From Parelaphostrongylus tenuis (taxonomy: Eukaryota; Nematoda; Chromadorea; Rhabditida; Metastrongylidae): a stretch of DNA of 64,000 nt. Where the stretch lies: the NCBI GenBank assembly GCA_019055375.1, contig JAHQIW010000960.1, positions 1 through 64,000 on the forward strand, in the 5' to 3' direction. The notes below the pieces were generated by a model. The model saw nothing but the letters and a program-made list of their open reading frames with translations, was not told the origin of the DNA and ran no database searches. Positions 12,401-24,548 of this stretch are shown in pieces (the stretch's first letter is position 1; the number at the start of each line of letters is the position of its first letter). A program made the position numbers and the translations under genes.

Positions 12401-15290
12401 CGCTCGTCACTGCGTCGCACGCCACAATGTAAATTGCGCTACGCGATCGGGAACGGCGTCGAGTGTGTAACTCCACGATTCTTTTAGCTGCAACAAAACG
12501 CATTGCAACGCTTTTCTCAAAACAAAGTCTATCATTGAGTACAAATGGGAGTTGTGCTAGCATTATTACTGAAAATTTGAACGAAGACCTCTGTCCAGGC
12601 GAAGATGCCTCAGTGTGAACGAAATTTGGGACTTATATGCTATACGGGGGGGCGACATATTTTCAAACCGATCTCATTAGCTGGAAAACAGAATTTTAAA
12701 TAACGTTAATAATTTTTCGAAAGCAAACATCTCTAGTTATCAGTTCACGACACCGGGTTTTTCAAAACATAACTCTCATAATACTGTAGCATTGAGAAAA
12801 GAAATTTGTTTTCACTCTCTTCGTCTTCATTTCACCAAGAGTATAGATCGCTGGAAGCACGATAAGCATATCAGCATGTAGATAGGTTTCCCTGTGGTAT
12901 CAAAAATCTGCGTTTTATATCTAACTTCTGTCGATACGATAAAACATCCTCAATAAAATAACAATAATTGCGGCCGCATTCCAGAACATAGTGCGACAGA
13001 TTACTATCGAGTTACGCGGTAGATCAGGCGATCACACGTGCTAATAAAAGTCGTTGCTGAGTGGCTTCCTTTCTCATTTTCGCTTAACTATGTACCTCTC
13101 CGGCGATTTTTGATTACCGATTTAACTTGCTGGGCTGAGGGGGTGGGGTGAGCGACACCGACCGCGTTTCAACTAATCCTAGTCAATTAGGGACTTCCTT
13201 ACCACATCACCACATCGACAGAACCTTCAAGGGAAAACGAGACTCTGATGCTAGCAAAACTGTTCTTTACACTGATATGCTCTTCGTGCTTCCAGCAATT
13301 TTTACGAATGGCATACATGTGAGAAAAAAAGGAGAGTGAGAGACATAATGTTATTCTGGGTGATACAGCGTTAGAAAAGGGTGTTATGAAGAATCGGCGA
13401 CGTGGAGTTGTATTCAGAGATTTAGGCTATCGCATGATCACTAACATATTCGGATGAAAAGTTTCAATCCAAACGAGTGAGATAGGCCTAATATTGATCG
13501 CTGTTTAACACATATCCACCCAGAAATTTTTATTTCACTTTTACAGTATAATGTAGAAACCCATTTGGAAAACAAAACACTACTCCTTCCAAATTTCCGA
13601 TATTCAGGCACGATCGATATTTACCAGAACCATCGAAAAGTATCGAAAATACCCTTCTAAATATAGAGTGCGGATAGGAGAAAAGTACCAAGTAATGTTT
13701 TCTGGAAACAGCATCTTTCTGACCAATTGAACACTTAGGAGACTTAGATAGCCCGTCCTCACCTAGTCTTGCGGACCCCCAGCACTCCATTTTTTTTTGC
13801 ACAGATCATTTGCAGCACAGGGGAGCTTGATGGTACCAAGCACATATTCAAATGGTGTATTACTGTGTAGTGCATATAATTTTCCTTGTAGTATCGGCCG
13901 CTTTCTTATAGACCCGCTACAGGCGCCTGTATACCACTATAGACCTAGGCAGCGTCAAAACATGTTATATCCATTACCAGATAATATTCCTTGTGTTTCC
14001 TGACGTAACACTTGTAAGGGCTCTTCCAGGTCTTCATGATGTGGCCGGCCTCCAAGAAATGGATTTTTTGGCGGTGGGTTCCTCGGAAGGGAATTCTACT
14101 TGTTGATTCCGAGATGATTATTTAGGGCTGAAATCAAAAGCAGAAGTAGGAAAGCAAATCAAGCGACTGCTGCCCAAATGACGTAAAAATCCGAACTTTC
14201 TGATCAGTAGTTTTCATAACGCCAAGTTTCAAGCCTCTTTTATTCGAACGCGGTGTTGATCGCGGAATTTTTCCACTAATCATAATACTCAATGCACGTA
14301 ATACTCTGAATAGCTGGAAGTCAAGAAATAATTTTATATAAACTTGGTTATAGTGAGAGTTTTCAATGAAAAGGACATCACATAGAGCATTCCTAATCAT
14401 TTTTGAAAAATTATTAGCTGTTTTCCCAATTTTTTATTTACTATGATGGCTCGAGGGATTTGCATAAAACTAGGAACGAGCACAATTAAAAATTTCTTCT
14501 TGTGATTCCCTTTGTAGAATGCCAATACATCTGGTTGAAAGCCAAGCTCAGTGCGATTACGTGGCAAACGAGTGTCTACAGAAGACACGTATAACTAAAC
14601 CAGGAAGCGTATGAGCAACTAGGAAAATCTTATTCTATCAAAGTTTTGCTTTGAAAATTCCGAACATTTTGCCGAAAGGAAAAATCCCTAATAGAAAAGC
14701 CAAATCCAACAATTCGCTTTGTACGCATTCGATTCTGTAGCCGTACGTCAGGGGTTAGGTGTAATATGAAGCTGAGAGAAAAAAGCAGCTAAAGAATTCA
14801 TTTTTATTCAAAACTATCGCGAGGTTGTTATTCTTTTTGACGATTAATAATTCTTTCTTTCACAGCCTGGTGCCCACGGTTGATAGGCAAAAGGCGTCGC
14901 GCAGTCGCGTTCGCGGCACTTGCTAGCAGGGGGCATGTGGCGTCTGCTACGCGAAACTGTCCGTTGTGTCTGAGGCTCTTTTTTGCAGCAAGCGCCTTTC
15001 ATTCCACGCCGCCGTCTCGGTAGATTGATGACAAAGCATGCCTTTTTTGAAGTTCAACGTTTGCTCCGGTCGTGGATTAACCAATAAACCCACCTCTCAT
15101 ACCGCAGCACAATCCGCTCACACAAATCGATTATTCAACGGGTTTTGCAACAAGCGAGACGACAAACTTCAACGCGGTGATTGGCTTTAAGCTTCAATCA
15201 ATTCGCGCAGGTCTCGAGGAGACTTCTTGTGGAAAGTTTAAGTTTGTTGGAAATACTACTAGAATATCTATCAGAATTCACATTAATTGA
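12401..15290. other. Intergenic; no gene recognised
   Basis: I found no transposon protein, exon of the local gene family or RNA gene here. The segment 14,860-15,010 is more GC- and CpG-rich than its surroundings (several CGCG-type words), with no identifiable feature. Short open frames at 13,148-13,339, 13,530-13,802 and 14,134-14,588 carry no recognised motif. Confidence 0.5.
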
Positions 15291-15292
15291 CC

Positions 15293-15428
15293 GCGTATTG
15301 CGGTGGCATGATGTTACAATAATAAAAACCCAATATGTAGAGTGATGTGCAAAACACAAAAACAACAAAGAAAAACATCATCTCGGCATGATGCAAATGT
15401 TTTGCACACGCCACTCTACAATACTGGA
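15293..15428. mobile_element. Short terminal-inverted-repeat element
   Basis: The core at about 15,338-15,421 begins TGTAGAGTGATGTGCAAAAC and ends GTTTTGCACACGCCACTCTA, an imperfect 20-nt terminal inverted repeat around an A-rich centre. The preceding segment (TGACCGCGTATTGCGGTGG, near 15,289) also precedes the larger related elements at 54,640 and 56,725. This makes it a small non-autonomous member of that family. Confidence 0.65.
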
Positions 15429-15709
15429 TTTAACTAGACCATCTTTTGGTTGACGCTAAATTGTGTTGCCAGTTTACGAGTGCTTGATAACTGCTCCACA
15501 CAACCAAAGCTGCTCACAGATCTCACATCATCCAATTTCAGTGACGCAAACAAAACGAGCTTGGTCTCTGAGATTGTTAGAAACACTTTCAACTCGTTTG
15601 CACCACTTTGCAGAAGTCACATGGCAAACATTTCCTTCATCCTATCCACCTCAGATATCCTTTGCAGCATCTCTTATCAAAACGTTATTACTGTACTATC
15701 TACCTTTGA
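15429..15709. other. Intergenic; unassigned open frame
   Basis: A 108-codon plus-strand open frame (15,450-15,776) runs into the adjacent transposon arm. It has no recognised domain, and I do not consider it a gene. Confidence 0.4.
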
Positions 15710-15770
15710 AATAATTCCTGATTTCGCTTTTTTTAGGCAAAACACGAGGTGTTACACTATTTTATTTCAC

Positions 15771-15803
15771 AGCTGACGTTTCGGCAGTTGTCTTTTCAGA
15801 GCC
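15771..15803 (-). ncRNA. Minimal hammerhead ribozyme motif (Penelope type)
   Basis: On the minus strand: GGCT (stem I), CTGAAAA core (consensus CTGAAGA), stem II region GACAACTGCC, GAAAC, GTC cleavage triplet, AGCT. Stem I is GGCT/AGCT (three of four pairs). Stem III is a single C-G pair. One core base differs from consensus, so activity is doubtful. Confidence 0.55.
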
Positions 15804-16385
15804 TGGAAAGATCAAATTGTCCCAATCCAATCAGTCAAAAACCTCCATTACTTCTTTTGAAAAAATCACCAAGGCCCCAGATTTTGATCGCATCAAGCAC
15901 AAAATCAACTCTCAACATACTCACCGCTTTCCATATGTGTTCCACCGAATGATTAAAGTAGAGACCACCGGAAGGAAATCACATAGGCTCGTAATGCACC
16001 CTAACATCAAACAACAGTCTTATATACTGATTCAAATCACGTGTGATAACGAAGCATTCCTCTCTGGCGGTTTATAGTTCGATTGGTGGTATTAATCCAA
16101 AGTGCTTCAAAGATTTTTCGTGCTGATGTTTTTTGTTTCTGCGCAAGGATGGTGACTTCGATCTCGAAATCAACTCCGTCGTGGGTGTCATTACGAGCCT
16201 GTGTGATCCGCTTCCGGTGGTGTCCACGTGAATCATTCGGTGGAACACATATAAAAAGCGATGAGTATGTTGAGAGTGTGATTTTTTACTTGACGCGATT
16301 GAAATGTGGGTCTGGTGAATTTTTCTAAAGGAGCAATGAAGGTGTTTGTGAATGATTGTGATTGCGGTACAATTTGACCTTTCCA

Positions 16386-16421
16386 GGCTCTGAAGAAGGC
16401 AAATTGCTGAAAACGGTCAGA
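16386..16421 (+). ncRNA. Minimal hammerhead ribozyme motif (Penelope type), degraded
   Basis: GGCT, intact CTGAAGA core, AGGCAAATTGCT as stem II region, then GAAAACGGTC instead of GAAACGTC, and AGAT. Two extra bases interrupt the GAAAC-GTC part. It is the mirror-oriented partner of the motif at 15,771-15,803. Confidence 0.5.
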
Positions 16422-16475
16422 TGGCAAATAAAGCTAACTGTAATACCTCGTGTTAGGCTCAAAGAAAAATCAGGA

Positions 16476-16893
16476 ATTGTAATGAAGCATGTCCGAGGTT
16501 AACTTAGGACGGTCAATCCCTGGGAATTATTATTACTATCATCAGTCATTTTCATTATGTTATCATTTAGAGATGTAGTCTTGCAGCTGGAACATAAAAA
16601 TGTAGATAAAAAGTGGAAGATATAGATGTTTCTTGCTGAAATGTCACTATAGGAAGTTTTTCAATGAAGTTCCATCATTTCATATGAAAAGTGCCCTCTC
16701 AAGACCATCTGGCTCGTGTCCCCGCATCCCACCATGCTGTCTGGAGGCTCCTCTCACGAGATTCGCCACCTTTCTGACGGGGCGGGACGCCGCCATTTCA
16801 CTAACTGAAGAGATTTGACGTCGCGCAGTGTGGACAAAACGTCCCACATGGTCTTCAGCGGTTTTAATGAATAGCATTATATGTTTACTTTCA
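16476..16893. other. No gene; locally GC-rich segment
   Basis: The segment 16,700-16,860 is markedly GC-rich for this window and has overlapping open frames on both strands (16,633-16,818 plus, 16,680-16,877 minus). I could not assign it to a protein family. It may be part of a dispersed repeat, since transposon motifs lie on both sides. Confidence 0.4.
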
Positions 16894-16930
16894 GGCTCTA
16901 AGAAAGGCTAACGTGCCGAAAACGCCAGCC
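16894..16930 (+). ncRNA. Penelope-type hammerhead motif, decayed
   Basis: GGCT, CTAAGAA (core altered from CTGAAGA), GGC and GCC blocks able to form stem II, GAAAACGCC and AGCC. Stem I (GGCT/AGCC) is fully paired, but the catalytic core is mutated. It marks the end of another Penelope-like fragment. Confidence 0.45.
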
Positions 16931-17097
16931 ACCGATCTTCAAGAAACCACCGACAGCCAAAAAGAACCGTCGATTGTCGTTAATGGCTACCGTTGGAACG
17001 TATTGCTTTTCTGACCTACATGATATTCTGACAGTGTGCCGTTGACGCAGGCTAGACTCTTTAGACCCTATCTTCAATTTGGCAGAACTATGGATCA

Positions 17098-18350
17098 CCT
17101 AGCATCGACCTTTCGATTGTGCGTACGATTACGCCAAGGTGATTCTTTCGGCTTGCACAGCGACAAGATTTGTAAGCGGGTTGCTAAGCAGGAATAATCG
17201 TTGAGTCAAAAGCATGTGCGTGGTTCCGGGTGTTCATTGTTTTCTCAGTATATAATCAGACGTCATAATTGACTTCCATCTCCGTATAGACGTAACAAAA
17301 ATTTGAAGATACAATTTCGTCAAGCGTGGATAGGCTTTCAAAACTGATCCTTTCGTCATTAGCACCACAAAACGTTAGGTACATAAATTCGTTTATAATA
17401 AGGTTACAAATGGATCTGTTAGCAAGACAAATTTCACAGATTTGTTTGTCGTGTGGATGTGATCTAAATATTAAATCCTTTTCAGAGCAAGCTGGTTCTC
17501 ATAGCTGTCCCGCAGCCTTATGCACCGTCAATCTTGTTTTGAATGACTCGACTGAAAAGTTTGGAGACGTAGTTGCCGGTGTAGTGATGAACTTTTCCAC
17601 TGAATAACATCACGGTTTTGCTGGTCTCCACTGACTTCGCACCCTGGTAGGTGAAGTGTAAAGAGTTGAATCCATTGCGTTATGAAAGCAGGAGAGACAG
17701 TGCTTGGGAAACTTTTGAGGTGCTCAGATCTTAGCTCTCTTGAGAAAGTGTTGTTCATGTTCTTCACCAACCAAACCCTGTAATGGTTGGCAAAGGAATC
17801 AGCGAAAAAACAAACCTGCCCTCCTTTGTTTCATAGACGGTCGGAGGACGTGAATGTTGAAAGGATCTAAATAACGATCGTGAGCCTATCTTCATTTCTT
17901 TGCTAGAAGATGTAACTGTTCCGTTAGGATGTCAGAGAGTATTGATCTTGGTTCTGTAATGATGAAACTTTAGTGCGTTTGCGAATGCTTTTTCTAGTTC
18001 TCTGCTTTTTTTAACAACACCGACTGCTTTTCACTGCTCAAGATATTCTTAATCGCACCCTGTAGTGTTTTGGAAGCGCAGGTGTGTTGTGTTTCTTGCT
18101 TGAAAATGGTGCGCTCTTTAGTGATTTTCGGACTTTCGGCTTTCATAGCGGTGTCGCGAAAATGTTGTATGAGTTGGTTGTGATCTTCAGCGTAGAGGTA
18201 ATGATGGTGTCCTACTAAAGCCAACTTTGATCTGCATAAAATCTTGCTTTTGATGATTTGGCAGCAGCATCGACATTGTTGGACAGAATGTTCAGTCTCC
18301 GAAGATGTAGCGTATTTCGATATTTTACTCATCAGTGGAAACTTCCAAGC
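17098..18350 (-). mobile_element. RTE-type non-LTR retrotransposon, degraded copy
   Basis: Minus-strand pieces lie in the order expected of an RTE polyprotein. From 18,332 to 17,994 is the linker (DHNQLIQHFRDTAMKAESPK, then KTLQGAIKNIL). From 17,770 to 17,528 is the start of the reverse transcriptase (RSEHLKSFPS, LPGCEVSGDQ). Around 17,490-17,400 a degraded EPACSEK...SHPHDK corresponds to the EQAGFRKG...DHIHT stretch of the larger copy. From 17,245 to 17,098 is the C-terminal part, matching DNA at 23,905-24,060. Many stops and frame changes are present, and the catalytic region between the last two pieces is deleted. Extension beyond 18,350 is uncertain. Confidence 0.75.
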
Positions 18351-19547
18351 CCATTGTGAGAGTGGAGTTGATGAAATTGTGAGCTATTTCCACTAGATGG
18401 CCAGTGGTGCGCGTTCTCCAGAACATGCTGAAGAGTTTTACCTTGTTCGCCAATCGTGCGAATCAATCTGAGTTTGATACAGGCTTTGTTCTAAGTAACT
18501 GCCTTGAAGCCTATGTCTTGTTTTCTCAATTTCCCTTGTCTCAAAATGTATTACGAGTTTTGGTTGTTGGAAAGTACAATGTCTTTAGCAGCAAAATAGA
18601 GAACGAGAAAATGCGCATTGGAATGATATGTGACACCCAACCTCTTTTATTTGGACTGATGGCCAAAATTGCAACAGTGCATACAACAGCATTTACTTCA
18701 CATCACTCCTAACAGTTCCCCCAAAAAGTTTTAAGAGGCAAGAAAAAGGCAAGCGACCCCGTGAAGCGTTGAGTATCGAGGACTAGTGAGAAATTAATAG
18801 AAAACAGACCGATTCCGTGCCCACCTTACCTTGTTCGCCTGCGACGGCTATTCTTGTTCTAGGAGTAGATACATCAGAAACGTAGTCGTTACTAGTATAG
18901 GATGAAAAGATTTGAACGTTTATCGGGGGGGACATGCTGTCGATACGTGCCATATGATAGAAGTATCTCGATTGTTTCCCTAACAGGAGGAAGGATATAA
19001 AGTTCCTGAGCCTACGCTCAGCCCCCGTAAATAAAACACGGCTCTTGCATGCCAGTTGGAGTATTAGGTGAGCCAATAAGGTAATGCGTTCCAACAGCAC
19101 CCAAGCAATTGGAACCTTTACCGACCGTATTCATACGAAATGTTCCCCCCAAAAGCAATAATAGGCTGAGTACTTTAATTCGTTAAGTTGTTTTTTACGA
19201 AAAATCTTGCCAAAAGATATAATATCGAAAACGCATCACTGCAGTTACGAAAAACCTAGTAGGTTACCCTCTCACGCATTGTGAGAGAAAATGTGAAAGG
19301 TTGCTGACATCCGCTCGAGTTACATGGCCATCAGCAAGAAAATGTGATTACAAATGGATGGCAATCGTGCAGAAACTCATGCTGTGTGAAAACAATTCTA
19401 TTGACATGGTCAGCTGACAGGAAGTAGTTGGCTTGAAAACAGTGGTATGGAAAATCGAGGACGTAGTACAGTACCGTGTCAGATGTGCAGAAGACTACTG
19501 TATCGGAAGTGCTTCTTGCTCAGCAAATCAACTAAAAACGACGAGGA
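18351..19547. other. No gene recognised
   Basis: Open frames at 18,404-18,712 (plus) and 18,783-19,100 (minus) have no recognised motif. The first could be a shadow of the 5' part of the neighbouring RTE copy. No RNA gene or repeat was identified. Confidence 0.4.
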
Positions 19548-21380
19548 CGTTGTGCAGCACGAAATTGCTTCAATCATCGGTCGTAATATAAGTTTCAAAA
19601 GGCCTTTAATTATACAGCGCTAGCGCGATTTCAATGTGTCATTCGAGAAATAAACAAAGAGAATCTATTATGTTCGAAGTCGGAGAGCTCTTGCGAACAT
19701 TTAAGAAATAGCGTGGACTCCTCCTGCCTCACATTACATCGTTCACTACTCGGATAAGACTACTACTATAGGATAAAAACATTGTACAAATCGTTATACA
19801 GTTCAAACAAACCTTTTTCTTGGAGAAGCTTACTATCGTTGCTTTGTTTAGCAACTAATGATCCAATTTTACTTTCAAAACAGCGTCGTCGTCAATTCAG
19901 AGAAGTACTAGTGCGGCAAAGCTGTTGTTTCTCATCGGGTCGGTGAACGAAACGAGCAATAAAGACCAACTGCCCCAAGACTGGATGACAATCTAGTTTA
20001 TGAAACACTCACCATGCCGTACTCAAGCTTAGAATATCGTATAAACGTGTGGAATATTTTGAGGCATCATTTGATTAACATTACGAGTGAAGCTTTCTGA
20101 AAGAATAGTTGGCATAACAAAATCTTGTTTAACTATGCTCCGGAACTGCCTGGTTTGATATTTAGAAAGAAATTTATCAGAAGTGGGAATGTGTAGATGC
20201 GTGATGGATGAGTTGACGACACACAAGGCTGATCTTTCATCCACGCAGTAACATATTGTCTTTTAGGTGCATAGAATTACCTATATAGTCATTGATGTTT
20301 ATCCGATGTGTTTATTGCTCATCGTATTTGTTTCGTGAAGAGATTGATTAACTTGGCTATTTTGTAGATATGAAATATCAGAGAAAGGATACGAAATTAT
20401 GAGCTATGCATCAAGGATGCAGTCTACACTCCAGGCTATCAAAGGTAAGGTGAGCCGGACACGTAGTACACTTCAACGAATCCGATAGACGAAACCGTTA
20501 CCGAGTGAATTTCTCGAGCTGTCAAGATCTCCACATAAAGAACACCAACTGATGATTAGATCTGGGAAAGGGGAGGTGTGTTTTCTCTTTTCCTCTCTCT
20601 CTCTCTCTCTTTCTCTATTTCTTTCCCTCTCTCCCTCTCACTTGTACCCCCTCCATACATAGTAATTGACGACCCCTCCCTCCTCAGCAGACGCGCCTGG
20701 CCGACAAACAAATAGGCCGAGTATGTGAGACTGTGGAAGAAAGTTTTCACGTGAAGCCTAGATGAAGGTTATGTTCAACGTCTTCCTGAAGCGAAGAGAG
20801 CCCAATGGGGCTACTTTTAGACGTGATGGGAAAAAGTGGAAGTGCTACTGGGCGCACACCCAAGACACTCATCGATCGACGGGAAAGCAAGTGATATAGG
20901 TGATATCCCTTTGATCGTATTTGTCTTCCATATAATACAGTCTGCTCATATCGGTAGTGTAAGTCTACGTCTAAGCATCCGAATGGAAGCTCGTCAAGCT
21001 AATGAGTTTGGATGTTCTCAAAAAATTCTTGGCGTTAATTGGGTATTGTTATTTTATTTGGTATTACTCCGCTAGCAGAGGCTAATAAGGCTTACTCGGA
21101 AAGCCTTTTGACATCATCGTCTTGTTCAGGATAGCAATGATTCACGTCGGCGTGGTAGTTCTTGGCTTGTGGATAGTAGTTGCTGTTCGAGTCAATCCAG
21201 TAAGTGGGGAAAACTCAATTGTCAGTTCATTAGATTTGCCAGAGAAAAGTCAGAAACTACTGGATATTTCTCTTTATAACCGGCTACAATAATTTATGTC
21301 GACAAGATGAATTTTATCCAAGCAGATGTGATGAATTCAAAAATGAGAGATTCTGAACGTGGCAACCTGTAGTGGTCGAC
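19548..21380 (+). repeat. Clean arm of the large inverted duplication
   Basis: This is the low-noise partner of 3,250-8,205. The stretch contains no recognisable gene. It includes a pyrimidine microsatellite at 20,584-20,640. Matching ends abruptly at about 19,548, beyond which 19,500-19,547 and 8,206-8,260 are unrelated. The other limit is at least about 21,380. Confidence 0.75.
20584..20640 (+). repeat. CT-rich microsatellite
   Basis: A run of TC dinucleotides with CCCTCTCCCT interruptions. The purine strand creates a low-complexity open frame (20,556-20,750 minus, rich in E, R and K) that is not a gene. Confidence 0.9.
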
Positions 21381-23004
21381 TCCTCACACAGAATAGCTGT
21401 TTGACAACGTGGATTCGCTAACTACTGGTAATAAAAAGTGTAAGAAGATGGCTTTACTTTTATATTCGACTTTTTCCTAAAAAATAATAGTTTTTTTTAT
21501 GTCAAAACGAACTACAGGAAAGAAAGTTTCTCTTATAGATGCTTTACAGGCGTTTTGACAACTTAGAAATAACTCTTACAGAGGTCGTTAGTCGCGAGAG
21601 TGTTTAAAGTAAATTGAATCTTGTCAATTATAAAATTTTTAGTGGAAAAGGTTATTTTCATTAGATTAAATACTAGAGCTGCGATTAGTGGTTCTGGATT
21701 ACCCCTCATTACACACTTTGGTGAAATGAATGAAGTGAAATTCAAGAAATTCTTTACCGGTGTTTTGAGTTCAATGTATGAAAACAAGTGCATATCCTAG
21801 AATTTTCGTAGATAATAGCGGTCTGTGCTAGAAAATAGTATTGTGTAACACTTTTTCTGGGATTTCGTTTATACCTATTCCTCTTCACTTTGATTTTTTC
21901 ACTTTCTTTACTTTATTTAAGTGCTTATTTCTTTTAGGAGTTATGAAACGCCGCAAGTCTAACACTGCGAATCTCAAGGTTAATGTGATGAAGCACCGTG
22001 ATGAGCATGAACATTGGCCATTTGTCATTCATTTTGATGTGACGAAGGAATGATCAGAAAATGGGTTGTTGATATGGAAAACCTCAGACAGATACCAGCA
22101 TGAGAGATCCTAGCGTTACCAAAAAAGCCAACTTTGAGGTTGTTGAGATGAGATCTACAGTTGAGTTTCTTGAAAGGTGGATGACAAATGAGGTCATTGC
22201 AACCTACACGAGAAGTAATATCAGGGAAAGGATGACTTATCGAGAAGCTGCATGTTTGTTAAACGAAGTTTTCATTCTATCTCTTTCAAACACTAACTAC
22301 ATAGCATCGAAAATGCATTGTGTTTATTTTTGGAAATCCTGATTGAAAAGCCATTTTTGTCGTATGATGATAACCGATAATGCCGAGGTAGAAAATGAAA
22401 TGGAAAGTGAGCTACCCGGTTTCTTGTATTTTTACATGTTATTCAAAGAAAGAGATGAAAACTTGAAAAGTAACATCATTGCCGAAAAGAGCGCATGCTC
22501 GCGATTCCTTTTTTTTTGCAAAAAATTTCATCTGTGAAATCTTAGGGTAATTCAGAATCTTTCATTATTCGCTCGTTGACGCGGTCACAACTTTAAGATT
22601 GCAGGCATTGCACGTCAAAGTTCACAACGTCTCAATCGGCTAAGGCTTGTTATTTGTGATTACAGAAGCTTTTCAGAAAATTTGAGTTTCTTCTATAGAA
22701 ACACCAAAACGCAATGCTTTTTATTTACGATCATAATCACCAATTTTTATAGAGGTATCAGAGAACATCTTTACAAGCTCGCGACGATCTTATAGGACTC
22801 AATTTCGAATTTCTTGGTACTGATTTGAGATATAATCCTCTCTGATGTCCTTTGTTTATTTCACCCACCAATACGCCACATCGGGTAAAATTCCAGCTGA
22901 AACTTCAACGCTTTTTGTGCTTTAAACGGAATTCTGCTAAGAAATTCTATTAATTTCGTTTTTCTTATCGCTTTTATAAAGACACGTGATGATAGGGCAT
23001 ATAT
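21381..23004. other. No gene recognised; unassigned open frames
   Basis: Plus-strand open frames at 21,841-22,053, 22,100-22,342 and 22,343-22,537 follow one another. They contain charged peptides such as MKRRKSNTANLKVNVMKHRD, but I recognise no family and see no paralogue in the window. They could be exons of an unknown gene or old transposon coding sequence. Confidence 0.35.
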
Positions 23005-23312
23005 AAAAAGGATAAGGATAAGCTCTCGGCGTTGATCAATGCCTGAGGGATGGACCATGCATTCGACTTCATTTTTAACTTCGTTTGAGGTGATTGAATG
23101 CATATCTGGCCTTTACAATGACTCGCGGAGGCCTTCCGCTGAACCGAGTCAGTGCTGCTTATCCTCCCATACAAGTCCTGAGACCTGTCCTGGTACCAGT
23201 TTACCGACGCCGGAGGGATGGATGGCTTGGTGAGTCATGAGCGAGAGATCGAACCAGTGACCTCGTGTGCGACGCAGGGCACCTCTAACCACTGCGCCAC
23301 ATGCGCTCATAG
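23005..23312 (-). mobile_element. tRNA-derived SINE, copy 1
   Basis: The minus strand starts with a tRNA-like head: TGGCGCAGTGGTTAGAGG fits an RNA polymerase III A box and, about 30 nt later, GGTTCGATCTC fits a B box. A non-tRNA body of about 230 nt follows, ending near CAACGCCGAGAGC and TTATCC repeats. A second copy lies at 27,683-27,967 in the same orientation. Open frames here on both strands are incidental. Confidence 0.8.
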
Positions 23313-23499
23313 GGCTATATATCCACGAATAATTAGTGATATGCAAGACTGTGAGCTCGGGTGTGCCTAAAGCCCGCTTGCATTTTTGCAATTTAGCTAC
23401 CACTAGTTTCCTTCATAACTAGTAATAGGGTCTGGAAAAGTGCCGTCAAAATCTGTCTCATTATACTGTTCCGCTGTCCAACGTTGATGAACGAAGATG
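23313..23499. other. Junction between SINE and RTE element
   Basis: A short stretch with no gene. A minus-strand open frame (23,403-23,609) begins inside the RTE end and runs out into this spacer. Confidence 0.4.
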
Positions 23500-23690
23500 G
23501 CATCACGAAAACTCCCCGTCATGATCACCTGCCGCCTTTTGCCCCTTTGATAGACGGGTGACTCGAGCGGGTACCAGCAACACCTTCGTTTTTCCCCTTT
23601 CACGTGCAAGAGTAGCCAGTGAGCCCTCCGCGCTTTAAGGATTCGCTGAGCATCATATTTTTCCTTTATATCTTTCGTGAAGAAATCTGA

Positions 23691-24137
23691 TCACCAGGTC
23701 GGTGGTCTTTCTGTAGAGTGCTTGATGTCCTGTGGATTCCGTTCGGTAACGACTCTAGTCCATCGGCTGTCGTTGAAGCGCATCAGGTGTCCGGCCCACC
23801 TCAATTTCGATATCCTGGCGTCCAGAACGGCGTCTCTGATTTTCAATCGTTGGACGTAGGTCGAACTTCGGATCCTTTCTCTCATTTGCAAGATACGGGA
23901 TACTCCTAGCATCGACCTTTCGACTGCGCGTTCGACAGCGCCAAGTGATCTTTCATTCTGCTTGCGCAGCGACCAAGTTTCTGCTGCATACGTTAGAGCA
24001 AGGATAATCGCCGGGTCGAAAAGGTGGGCACGGAGTGGGATGTTCTTCGTCCTCTTCACTACATCTTCGATGCACTTAAACGTTCCCCAAGCCGCTCGTT
24101 TCCTCGTGCTCAACTCTGGAGTTAGGTCGTTTATCAT
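23691..24137 (-). pseudogene. RTE polyprotein C-terminal domain fragment
   Basis: At 148 codons this is the longest open frame of the element. It carries MINDLTPELSTRKRAAWGTF, LTYAAETWSLRKQNE, ERAVERSMLGVSRI, SKLRWAGHLMRFND and RPPTWWSDFF. These are the conserved blocks downstream of the reverse transcriptase in RTE elements of strongylid nematodes. Related DNA is seen at 17,098-17,245, 29,040-29,400 and 45,560-45,890. Confidence 0.9.
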
Positions 24138-24257
24138 ACTGATTTCACGACCTAGACAGGCGCAAATGGAGCATTCGGAGATGTTCGTTCAAGTGAGCGT
24201 GAATGGGCATTGAAAACCCATTCGTTTTTCCATGTACAACGTTTTCGTTAGATTTAG

Positions 24258-24548
24258 TTAGAGATAAATATTTCCACAGGCGTTATCGAAATCAGTCAAC
24301 ATTCGTTCCGCTTGGCTGATGCTTGGTGATTTGAGGAAGATATCATCAACGAAGCGAAGATGGTTTAATTGACGGCCGTCAATTTTCACTCTCATGTTGT
24401 CCCATTCTAATGCTCGCATGACGTTTTGGGGGGTGGCGGTGAATAATTTTGGCGAAATTGTTTCGCCTTGTGTAACCTCTTGTACCGTCGATGATGATAT
24501 TGTTTTGAAATGGAAATACGTTGGTCGTAAAATCTTTATATAGCTCAC
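24258..24548 (-). pseudogene. RTE reverse transcriptase core fragment
   Basis: The open frame contains VTQGETISPKLFTATPQNVM, RALEWDNMRVKIDGRQLNHL, then RFVDDIFLKSPSISQAERML. The FVDD box is the reverse transcriptase active site, usually FADD in RTE elements; both aspartates remain. The frame breaks on both sides. The same element supplies the C-terminal domain at 23,691-24,137. It has no independent function. Confidence 0.85.

Larger units (their letters stand above)
15710..16475. mobile_element. Penelope-like element remnant with inverted ends
   Basis: Two arms of about 280 nt (15,715-15,995 and the reverse complement of 16,195-16,475) face each other. Shared blocks include AACACGAGGTnTTACA and TGTGTTCCACCGAATGATT. 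Between and overlapping the right arm, the minus strand at about 16,210-16,020 reads DFEIEVTILAQKQKTSARK followed, after a frame change, by EECFVITRDL. This matches the C-terminal part of the GIY-YIG endonuclease in the other Penelope-like copies here. A minimal hammerhead motif sits near the outer end of each arm. The element is a broken, head-to-head fragment, not an active copy. Confidence 0.7.

Noticed and set aside
20556..20750. Arginine/glutamate-rich minus-strand open frame
   Set aside because: Translation of a CT microsatellite.
24258..24548. An expressed cellular reverse transcriptase
   Set aside because: The frame is one block of a frameshifted RTE element with its other domains in order around it.
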